Shown: piece by piece, positions 10,253-17,317 of the stretch
Numbering within the stretch: the stretch's first letter is position 1
How the letters are laid out: each line of letters starts with the position of its first letter
NCBI GenBank assembly: GCA_035550375.1
Contig: DASZPH010000099.1
Location: forward strand, 1-64,000
Reading direction: 5' to 3'
From: DASSFG01 sp035550375
GTDB lineage: Bacteria; Planctomycetota; Planctomycetia; Pirellulales; JAICIG01
DNA: 64,000 bases
Notes under the pieces: model-generated
What the model saw: only the letters and a program-made list of their open reading frames with translations
What the model was told of the DNA's origin: nothing
Database searches by the model: none
Translations under genes and position numbers: made by a program

Positions 10253-11311
10253 TCACTCGAGTGCGCCCGACCAGTCTGGGATGAGGTACTGAACCCCGCC
10301 GCCCCCCACATACTCGCCATATTTGGCCACGCCTGGCCTGACGCCAACAGCCACCTGCGGGGCGCGCCCCTGGGTCCAGGTGTCGACCGTGGGGGCGGCG
10401 CGGCTGCGAAAAGCTTTGACCGGCTTTTTCACGACGTACACCTTCTGCACACGTGTCGCGCTGCCGGCGCCGGAACTGATGCCGATCTGCTCGTTGGGCG
10501 TGCCGGCCGTAGTGAACCAATTGCCGGGTGTTCCTTGAGCACCTTGCACCTTCGACACCAGGCGCGTTCCCGGTCGCAGGGTTTCTTCGCCGGCATCGGC
10601 GAACTTCGACAGATCCATGGCTTTCAAATAGTTCGCCTTTTGCGTGCGGCTCAATTCGGGCATCTCTTCCGTGGTGAATCGGACGAAGGCCGCCACCATG
10701 TCGCGCACGCCTTGCGGCTTGTTGTGCAAGCCAATCATCTCCAGCAGCTCGCCGGCCTCCTCCTGCGCGGCCACGGCGTCCCCGGCGCCCGCCGCCGTCC
10801 CCGCCCCGGGGCGCCACCGCATGATGAGCGCGGTGACAGTCGCCACCCCCAGCAAGGTCACCGCTTTGGCCAGATGCTGCGACGCGGCTTCCAGATCGTT
10901 TTCCGTTTTCGCCCCGCCGGCGAGCAGGAGAAACTCGCCCAACTCGCGGCCGCCTTGAAACGCTTGCACGCCGACCGTCGCAACCGCCAGCGCCACCAAG
11001 ACGGCGTCGATCGCCTCGCCCGCGCCAACCGCATGCGATGCCCCCCATGCCGCCAACACGGCGGCGGTAATGGCCGCGTTTTGCCGGGTGAACAGGGCGG
11101 CGAATTCTTCGCGCATTTCCGCCGGCAGCTTGTCCGTCGTCCGTTGGGCGGCGGCCATGAGTTTGCGTGTGTCGCTCCACGATGCCACATCTCCATTCCG
11201 GCCGAGCGGACCGGGAAATGGGGCGGCCTGGCGGACCATGGTTCCGTCTTGAACGTCGACGACGGGCCCGCGATCCAATCCCGCGGGACCGGGCAGCCTG
11301 GAACCAGCCAT
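10253..11311 (-). CDS. Candidate orphan polymorphic toxin
   Basis: A 352-residue protein starting at 11311 with a good GGGAG ribosome site upstream. Residues 1-75 are Gly/Pro-rich then helical. Residues 78-118 and 150-163 are hydrophobic and Gly/Ala-rich, resembling the glycine-rich hydrophobic region that precedes toxin tips in myxobacterial polymorphic toxins (from memory). The C-terminal part, about residues 213-352, is a separate domain with RPGTRLVSKVQG, NWFTTAGTPNEQIGI, KVYVVKKPVKAF and GGGVQYLIPD, the look of a compact beta-rich toxin domain, perhaps of the Ntox46 kind. No immunity gene is adjacent on the same strand: the next genes are DUF167 (convergent) and a dehydratase (divergent). 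Toxin function is inferred. Confidence 0.6.
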   Translation of the reverse strand: MAGSRLPGPAGLDRGPVVDVQDGTMVRQAAPFPGPLGRNGDVASWSDTRKLMAAAQRTTDKLPAEMREEFAALFTRQNAAITAAVLAAWGASHAVGAGEAIDAVLVALAVATVGVQAFQGGRELGEFLLLAGGAKTENDLEAASQHLAKAVTLLGVATVTALIMRWRPGAGTAAGAGDAVAAQEEAGELLEMIGLHNKPQGVRDMVAAFVRFTTEEMPELSRTQKANYLKAMDLSKFADAGEETLRPGTRLVSKVQGAQGTPGNWFTTAGTPNEQIGISSGAGSATRVQKVYVVKKPVKAFRSRAAPTVDTWTQGRAPQVAVGVRPGVAKYGEYVGGGGVQYLIPDWSGALE

Positions 11312-11513
11312 AGAGCATCTCCCGCAATAGACAACGGGTTGTTTCGGCCGATTGTACGGCGATCTTCGGCCCGGGCAAACGTGGGGCTTCTGGCCGCCGG
11401 CCGTGACGCCTTTTCAAGTCATCACGACTCCGTTCCTTCTCAGCTCGGCAGAAGTATCATACGTCGTTAAGCGGGCACCCGCCGCAAGTCACCCAGACGA
11501 GAGACGCCGACCC

Positions 11514-12860
11514 ATGTTCAATCGCCGACAGTGGATAGCCGCTCACGGTTCCGCGCTGGCGGCCGTGGTTGCCGCCGGTGCTTCGGAGCAAGAGGGCTCT
11601 CGCCAGACGCCGGGACTCACGATAACGAATCTGAAAGTGACGCCGATCGCCCTGCCCGATCCGCCTCTGCTGGCGGCCAGCGGCTGTCACGGACCGTACT
11701 TTTTGCGGAACATCGTCGAACTGAAGACCGACGCGGGCTTTGTCGGAGTTGGCGAGACGCACGGCGGGCAGCGCGTCACCGAGGCCCTGCTTAAGTCGCG
11801 GGACGTCGTGCTGGGGCAAAACGCGTTCGCCTACCGGGGTTTTTCGCAGCGGCTAACGGCCCTTTCCCAGTCCGCGTACGCAGGAATTGAACTGGCGTGC
11901 CTGGACGCCTGCGGCAAGGCCACGGGCCGGCGTCTTTGCGAGCTGCTGGGCGGCCCGGCGCGCGAGGAAGTCGAATTCGCCGCCTACCTGTTTTATCGCT
12001 ACGCCGCTGACCGGGCCGAACTGCTAGCCGATCGACGCATGGTCGACGACCGGGGCCGCGGCGACCGGGCTTTGGACGTCTGGGGAGAAGTGCGGTCCGC
12101 CGAGGGGATGGCCGCGTTAGCCGCCCACTTCCAGGAGCGCTTTGGATTTCGTGTCTTCAAGCTGAAGGCCGGGGTGCTTCCTCCCGAGACGGAATTGGCC
12201 ACGATGCACGCCTTGGCCGAACGGCTGGGCAAAGCCTGTCTGTTGCGGATCGACCCCAACGGGCGCTGGAAAACAGAAACGGCGATCCGCGTGGGGCGGG
12301 CGCTAAAAGGGCTGCCGCTGGAGTATTACGAAGACCCGGTGGCAGGACAGGAAGCGATGGCCGAGGTGCGACAAGCCACCGGGCTGCCGATGAGCACCAA
12401 CATGTGCGTCACCAGCTTCGAGCACTTGCCCCGGGCCTTCCGCCTGCAACCCATCGACGTCTTGCTTTGCGACCACCACTATTTTGGCGGCATGGCCGGC
12501 TGCCTGGCCCTCGGCCCCGTGGCCGACGGCGCCGGCTGGAAATTGAGCCAGCATAGCAACAGTCACGCGGGAATCACGATGGCCGCCATGATCCATCTCG
12601 CGGCCGCCTTGCCGCAACTCACGTTGGCTAGCGATACGCACTATCCGTGGCTCCCCGAAAAGGCCGACATCATCACCGCCGCTCTATCGATTCGCGACGG
12701 GCGGATGTCGGTGCCGACGGGAGCCGGCCTGGGCGTTGAATTGAACCGCGATCGCCTCGCCGCGGCGCACGACGTTTACAAGCGCTGCGGCATGCGCGAA
12801 CGAGACGATGCAGCCACGATGAGGCTCATCGAACCCGACTGGAAGGGCGACTTGTTTTGA
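11514..12860 (+). CDS. Glucarate dehydratase-like enolase-superfamily protein with Tat-like leader
   Basis: The 448-residue product starts MFNRRQWIAAHG, a twin-arginine-like leader to about residue 27; the open frame extends upstream without a plausible start. The enolase-superfamily barrel carries K216-x-K218, metal ligands D247, E273 and N296, D320, the HSNSH motif with H351, and D374 in ASDTHYPW. This set, with LRIDPNGRW and STNMCVT, matches D-glucarate dehydratase, which removes water from glucarate or idarate to give 5-keto-4-deoxyglucarate. Export is unusual for this family. No other glucarate pathway gene is adjacent, so the substrate is uncertain. Confidence 0.85.
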   Translation: MFNRRQWIAAHGSALAAVVAAGASEQEGSRQTPGLTITNLKVTPIALPDPPLLAASGCHGPYFLRNIVELKTDAGFVGVGETHGGQRVTEALLKSRDVVLGQNAFAYRGFSQRLTALSQSAYAGIELACLDACGKATGRRLCELLGGPAREEVEFAAYLFYRYAADRAELLADRRMVDDRGRGDRALDVWGEVRSAEGMAALAAHFQERFGFRVFKLKAGVLPPETELATMHALAERLGKACLLRIDPNGRWKTETAIRVGRALKGLPLEYYEDPVAGQEAMAEVRQATGLPMSTNMCVTSFEHLPRAFRLQPIDVLLCDHHYFGGMAGCLALGPVADGAGWKLSQHSNSHAGITMAAMIHLAAALPQLTLASDTHYPWLPEKADIITAALSIRDGRMSVPTGAGLGVELNRDRLAAAHDVYKRCGMRERDDAATMRLIEPDWKGDLF

Positions 12861-12902
12861 GGATCGGCCAGCACGGGCCCATCGTTTCTCTGATCCTAAT
12901 CG

Positions 12903-13439
12903 TCATCCACGGTGAAAACCGCGCCGACGGAGAAGAGAAGGCGAGTGTTGGAGCCGCTCCCGCAAAGCCTCGATCTTCGCGGCCGGACCGGCCGGGCGCC
13001 TCGCATGAAATCCCGTCTGCTGCTCGGGCAGTGCCTTCCGCTGAGTTTGAAGGCGCGGCGGCGCGACAACCCGATCGGTTCCGCTGGGCTTAACGCCACT
13101 CGCGACCGGCTTTCCAGTCGCGGCTGGCTTTGGGGTCGCCTGGTCCGATTGTTTGCCCGCGGGCGGATCGTCGGCAATTCGCTTCTTGGACAAATCCTCC
13201 AACGCGGCAAACATCGCCGGGGGGAAAGCGGGACGGCCCTTGCCGCCGTCGGCCAGCGTATTGAGCGGCTGCACCCCCCCGCCCGTCGACGAGTGGGTTT
13301 CTAGAACGGCGGCGGCCTCTTCCGCCGGCGTCGGGACGGAGTGGTCACCGGCCGCCGCCGGGATTTCGCTCAAAACCAAGCTGCAAGCCGCGAAGAAAGC
13401 TATCGCCGCCAGAGAATAAGGCCCGGAACGGTACATCAT
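12903..13439 (-). CDS. Hypothetical secreted protein
   Basis: A 178-residue frame with a convincing signal peptide (residues 1-30, MMYRSGPYSLAAIAFFAAC start and cleavage near PAAAG). The rest is Pro/Ala/Lys-rich and probably disordered, without a recognised domain. The opposite strand has an overlapping frame without a leader, which I rejected. The C-terminus is very Arg-rich and could be a frame artefact after a real shorter gene, so the end is less sure than the start. It is convergent with the dehydratase gene. Confidence 0.5.
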   Translation of the reverse strand: MMYRSGPYSLAAIAFFAACSLVLSEIPAAAGDHSVPTPAEEAAAVLETHSSTGGGVQPLNTLADGGKGRPAFPPAMFAALEDLSKKRIADDPPAGKQSDQATPKPAATGKPVASGVKPSGTDRVVAPPRLQTQRKALPEQQTGFHARRPAGPAAKIEALRERLQHSPSLLRRRGFHRG

Positions 13440-13601
13440 TTCGCCCTCGACAAAATCCGGACAATACGACCAATTTACTGCCCGCCACCCATCATTATCT
13501 GGTGAAAGTCGCCGGCGGTTGCCTGAATTCTGTCGGACATTCCGGCAGGCACCTCAGGAAGCAGCCGCGGGGGCCTTCCGGTGCCTGAATGTGGGCTGAG
13601 G

Positions 13602-13805
13602 TCAATCGGCCGACGTTTCGTTCGCCTCGTCGGGGCGAGGAGCGTTGCTGATTGGCGGCGGAGTAAGTAATTCAATCAGCATCGCCTCGCGACGTTGTAA
13701 CTCGCGCTCTCCCCGCCGACGTTGCCAGGCGGCGCCTCCGAAGAACGCGGCCGCGACCAGCGTGGCCACCAGCAGGGCTCGAATGGTGAATTGCAGACGG
13801 GGCAT
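13602..13805 (-). CDS. Small single-helix membrane protein
   Basis: A 67-residue product from ATG 13805, MPRLQFTIRALLVATLVAAAF, with one membrane helix at about residues 9-26 followed by an Arg/Glu-rich cytoplasmic tail. Short proteins beginning with a FTIRALL/FSLRTLL helix are very common in planctomycetes, and their role is unknown. The longer frame up to 13910 has no leader-like character before this ATG. A 12-base tandem repeat lies just upstream. Confidence 0.65.
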   Translation of the reverse strand: MPRLQFTIRALLVATLVAAAFFGGAAWQRRRGERELQRREAMLIELLTPPPISNAPRPDEANETSAD

Positions 13806-13845
13806 TAGGGCGTACCACTTCGGATTTGGCGCAGGCAAGCAATAC

Positions 13846-13869
13846 AGTTTTAAGACAAGTTTTAAGACA
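13846..13869 (+). repeat. Two tandem copies of a 12-base AT-rich unit
   Basis: AGTTTTAAGACA occurs twice head to tail, at 13846-13857 and 13858-13869, without mismatch. The unit is AT-rich in a GC-rich genome and lies between two divergent genes. The 12-base spacing is close to one helical turn, so it may be a regulator site or part of a promoter. The assignment is by position only. Confidence 0.5.
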
Positions 13870-13969
13870 CGACCGTCCCCGGGCAAGTTCGACATGGGCG
13901 AGAAGTTCACCTATCATGAACCGGCCGCCAAAGCGACGTTTGTGACCTGTCCTTGAAGAGGATCGTTCC

Positions 13970-15052
13970 GTGGTCCGCATCGGATACTTGATCGTGGTGT
14001 CGCTGGGATTCTGGTTGGCAGCGCATTCCCGCGCTGACGAACCCGCGGCCGGCGCCGTAATTTCCTCGGCAACGACCGAGCAAATTCGCCAAACGGTCGA
14101 TCGTGCCATCGGATATCTGCAAGCCGAAAGTGCCGCGTGGTTGAAAACGCGCAAATGCGCCGCCTGCCATCATGTGCCGATGCCGCTCTGGGCGCTCGCT
14201 GAGGCAGAACGGCAGGGATACGCGATCGACAAGCAATTCGTCGCCGAGACCATCGACTCCCTGCTGGGAAGCAGAGACAAATTGATGTCCTCAAAAATCT
14301 TTCCGAATCCGGCCGATCCGCCCGATCCGCGCCCGCAGGGCCGGGGGTTGAACATGGGGCTGCCGTTTTTGGTCGTGGCCGCGCATTCGTTCCCCGCGCT
14401 GGAGGAAGGGCAAAGACAGAGCCTCCGACTGATCGCCGACGAGATCGTCAGCAAGCAGCAGGCCGACGGTTCTTGGGAGTTCTTCGCCACGCTCAGGCGC
14501 CCGCCGATCAACGAAAGCCAAACGACCGATGCGGCCTGGATCGTCATGGCGCTCGATGACGAAACGGGAGCCGACGCCCCCGAATCGCAACGCGCGGCGC
14601 TGGCGAAGGCGATTGCCTGGCTCGATGCGGCCAAGGGCGCCGATCTGCATCAAGACAAAGCGATGAGGGTGCTTCTGCGGGTGCGCGCCGGCAGCACGCT
14701 CGAACCGACGCAAAACGCGGCGGTGCAAGCCGCGGTCACTGAACTGCTGGCCCTTCAGCGAGCCGACGGCGGTTGGAGCCAGACCGTCCCCGACTTGAAG
14801 AGCGATGCCTTTGCCACGGGTCAGACTTTGTATGCCTTGTCGCGCGCCGGCTATACGGCCGACCGGCCCGAAATAAAACGCGGGATCGACTTCCTCGTGG
14901 CCACCCAGACGCCTGACGGAAGTTGGCCGATGATCTCTCGGTCGACCCCCGACGGCTCGCCCGGCAGTTCTAAGCTTTTGACGCCCATCACCTGTGCCGC
15001 CAGTTCCTGGGCGACGCTAGGCCTGGCGAGGCTTGTGCCGGGGGCCGACTGA
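13970..15052 (+). CDS. Exported terpene-cyclase-type alpha/alpha toroid protein with a CxxCH motif
   Basis: From GTG 13970 the 360-residue product begins with a signal peptide (to about residue 22, ending SRADEP). Residues 63-67 are CAACH, followed by H68, a c-type haem attachment pattern. The rest has the repeats of squalene-cyclase/prenyltransferase toroids: LQ-type QQADGSWEF, LQRADGGWSQT and TQTPDGSWPM, the QxxDGSW motif of these folds. The cyclase acidic DxDD motif is absent, so it is probably not an active terpene cyclase. Secreted toroids of this kind with CxxCH are found in planctomycetes; substrate and partner are unknown. Confidence 0.8.
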   Translation: MVRIGYLIVVSLGFWLAAHSRADEPAAGAVISSATTEQIRQTVDRAIGYLQAESAAWLKTRKCAACHHVPMPLWALAEAERQGYAIDKQFVAETIDSLLGSRDKLMSSKIFPNPADPPDPRPQGRGLNMGLPFLVVAAHSFPALEEGQRQSLRLIADEIVSKQQADGSWEFFATLRRPPINESQTTDAAWIVMALDDETGADAPESQRAALAKAIAWLDAAKGADLHQDKAMRVLLRVRAGSTLEPTQNAAVQAAVTELLALQRADGGWSQTVPDLKSDAFATGQTLYALSRAGYTADRPEIKRGIDFLVATQTPDGSWPMISRSTPDGSPGSSKLLTPITCAASSWATLGLARLVPGAD

Positions 15053-15086
15053 GCCGGCAGGTTCGTCCTGAACGATCTCCCATCTG

Positions 15087-15836
15087 TTAGTTGGGCCAGA
15101 AGTACCAGACGCCTTCTCGCTGATACCAGACCTGCCGCAACTCGGTGACGCCCGGCTTATCGGCGCTTCGCCCCGTTTCGATCGTCAGCGTCACGTCCGA
15201 CACGTTGGGTTGGCGGACCGGAGTGGAGGTCACCGCAAGACGCGGTGGGGCGGCGGGCTCTCCGGGCGGCGCTTCCGCTGGGGTCGGCGGCGGGTGCTTC
15301 AGCAACCAACGGCGCAGGTCTCGATCGCGCGTCCGCTCGACGAGCTGCAACAGTTGCCCCGTGTCGCGCGCCAGCCAGGCGCTGGCCCACAGGGTCGCTC
15401 GCCCCTCCAAGGAATCCGGCACCGGCGACTTGACCGGAGCCGCCGGTGCCACCTCGCGCCCCGGTCGACTCATGGCGATGCCGCCGACGGCCAAGGCCAC
15501 GGCCAGCGCGGAAGCGACAAGAAGAACCGTTCGCCCGCCAGCCGCCCGCGGCTCGCTTTGCTCGTCTGCTTCCTCCGAACCTAGAAACACCCGCGCCCGC
15601 TTCCAGCCGGAAAACGATGTCCGCACCTGGATCCAAAAGCCGTTGGGAGCGGGAACCTCGAACGGCTTTCCGAATCGATCCAGCCGACACCAGGCGCGGC
15701 AGACCCCGCAGTGCAGGATGCGGTCCAGACGGTTCCAGGGAACGAGTCCCTGCCCGCCGCAACGCGGGCACGTCACTTGCATTTGGCAATGCTCGTTGTG
15801 GCCGCGGCGCGGCGGGGCGACTTCCTTCATCGACAA
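15087..15836 (-). CDS. Zinc-ribbon membrane protein of unknown function
   Basis: The 249-residue product has an N-terminal zinc ribbon (CPRCGGQG at about residues 23-30 and CGVCRAWC at about 43-50), a linker, one membrane helix around residues 104-122, and an exported or cytoplasmic C-terminal domain of about 120 residues ending with VWYQREGVWYFWPN. Such a zinc ribbon plus single helix is a common planctomycete architecture, without known function. The C-terminal tail has the look of an NTF2-like fold, which I cannot confirm. Confidence 0.75.
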   Translation of the reverse strand: MSMKEVAPPRRGHNEHCQMQVTCPRCGGQGLVPWNRLDRILHCGVCRAWCRLDRFGKPFEVPAPNGFWIQVRTSFSGWKRARVFLGSEEADEQSEPRAAGGRTVLLVASALAVALAVGGIAMSRPGREVAPAAPVKSPVPDSLEGRATLWASAWLARDTGQLLQLVERTRDRDLRRWLLKHPPPTPAEAPPGEPAAPPRLAVTSTPVRQPNVSDVTLTIETGRSADKPGVTELRQVWYQREGVWYFWPN

Positions 15837-15908
15837 CCCTCTGGCCGTGTTGCGGCGGAGTGCCGCGTTCTAGATCGTGTAGATACGCCGGCCCGCCAGA
15901 CGATCAGT

Positions 15909-16985
15909 TCACCAGCCCTGTGCCTGCTGGTAGCTGAGCGACGTTTCGTCGTATCCCACCCCGTTGAAATACTTATTGTCACCCCACGGTGTCGCCAGGG
16001 TCAGGTTGGTCAAGGTCGTCGGCTGCGGGAGGGCGACGCCGTTTTGTTGTGTGGGAGGAAGCGTGTTGACGAGTGTCGCATTCTTTTGAACGACGTAGCC
16101 CAGCTCTTCCAGGGTGTGGCTTTCGACATGCCCGTCGAGAAAGACCACGTTCCCACGTCCTTCGTGGCGCATTTCGACGGGCGAGAAGTAAACCACGATG
16201 TCGGTTCCCGTTTCATCCGGACCGTAGGGATCGAAGCCCGGGACGGTCTGCGGACAGGGGCTGTCTACGGTTGATCCGTCGGGGCGCGGACGCATGTGCG
16301 GCGGATCGAGCGTCATCGAGTGGCCGCCATGGGGCACGTTCCCGCCGCGGCTGTCGCCGAAACAAATGGTTCGTGACTGGTCGCGCACTTTACGCACGGG
16401 AAAGTTGAGCATGGGGGTCGTCACGTCGCCGTCGACCAGGTTGCGCGTGTTGCCCAGGTAGGCAAAGTTGTAGCCGTAGGCGCCGTTGCGAATACCCATC
16501 TGCGTTGGCCCCAGGAAGCTGTAATTGACGCTCAACTGGACGTCGAGCAGGGACGGGTCAAAGAAGATCTCGTTGTCCAAGGGCACGCCGGTATAGGTGG
16601 GATCGGCCGTTCCCGCCGCCTTGATCGCGTCCAGGTTTTGAGCGGGGCGGCCCAACTGTGCCGCGATCAGCCACTGCCACCTGGGGCGGTCCACTCCGTA
16701 AGGGTTCACGTAATTGGGGTCTTCAATTCGGTACGGCACGTAGCACGTATAAACGTCTTTGTACTGCTGCAATCCGAGGAAGAGCTGCCGCAGGTTCGAT
16801 TTGCACTGCATCGAGCGCGCCACCTCGCGCGACTTCACAATCGCGGGCAACAACAGGGCCACGAGAATTACCATGATCGTTATCACGACCAAGATCTCAA
16901 CCAAAGTAAATCCGCTCCGCCGTCGACACGGCAAACGGCCGCGGCGGCGACGGGAGCAGTGGTGAGATCGGTGCGGAGAGGTCAT
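15909..16985 (-). CDS. DUF1559 type II secretion-like pseudopilin
   Basis: A 358-residue protein with an Arg-rich N-terminus and the prepilin cleavage and methylation site G25/F26 in GFTLVE, with E30 at the fifth mature position, then a hydrophobic helix (to about residue 50). The middle is the DUF1559 domain, and near the C-terminus it has VEMRHEGRGNVVFLDGHVE, the H-x9-DG motif of the family. These proteins are found in large numbers in planctomycetes and are presumed pseudopilin-like; their exact function is unknown. It is divergent from the EF-hand gene. Confidence 0.95.
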   Translation of the reverse strand: MTSPHRSHHCSRRRRGRLPCRRRSGFTLVEILVVITIMVILVALLLPAIVKSREVARSMQCKSNLRQLFLGLQQYKDVYTCYVPYRIEDPNYVNPYGVDRPRWQWLIAAQLGRPAQNLDAIKAAGTADPTYTGVPLDNEIFFDPSLLDVQLSVNYSFLGPTQMGIRNGAYGYNFAYLGNTRNLVDGDVTTPMLNFPVRKVRDQSRTICFGDSRGGNVPHGGHSMTLDPPHMRPRPDGSTVDSPCPQTVPGFDPYGPDETGTDIVVYFSPVEMRHEGRGNVVFLDGHVESHTLEELGYVVQKNATLVNTLPPTQQNGVALPQPTTLTNLTLATPWGDNKYFNGVGYDETSLSYQQAQGW

Positions 16986-17317
16986 GCGAGGGACTCCAGG
17001 CGAATTGGGTTCTAGGGTTTAGGCAACGACCAAGGTCGCTGGCGAGTAAGCACGCGGCATGCCAATCCAAAAGCGTGAGGGTCCGTGGCGCAAACGCCCG
17101 AGAAACGGGGGTCGGCCTTTCCGCTCGCTTTTCCGAGAAGGTAATTTGTCAGGCGAAAAATTCGCCATTGCTGACGATTTTGGTGCCAGCTCCCAACGCC
17201 TCGAACACCAGCGTTCAAGTAGAGTGCCTACCGCCTGCGAACCTTCCTTGGTTCCGCAGAACGGGGGGCATACAATGGCCGAGAGTTACGGCCGCCGACA
17301 CGAACATGAGGGAACGA
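16986..17317. other. Divergent intergenic region between the pseudopilin and EF-hand genes
   Basis: No credible gene is present: the frames here lack leaders and motifs, and the frame that continues into the EF-hand gene loses protein character upstream of 17306. The region must hold the promoters of both divergent genes. One candidate promoter for the plus strand is listed at 17248-17276; I see no convincing minus-strand one. Confidence 0.5.
17248..17276 (+). promoter_or_regulatory. Candidate promoter of the EF-hand gene
   Basis: TTGGTT at 17248-17253 and TACAAT at 17271-17276 are separated by 17 bases, and TACAAT matches the -10 consensus at five of six positions. They lie 42 bases upstream of the chosen start. 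The -35 matches TTGACA at four of six positions. This is a consensus match only. Confidence 0.4.

Noticed and set aside
10098..11417. 439-codon minus-strand frame and a 311-codon plus-strand frame over the toxin candidate
   Set aside because: Arg/Gly-rich shadow products. The 352-codon frame has hydrophobic helices, a ribosome site and domain-like ends, so I kept that one.
12912..13304. 130-codon plus-strand frame opposite the secreted protein at 12903-13439
   Set aside because: No leader and Arg-rich composition; the minus-strand frame has a clear signal peptide.
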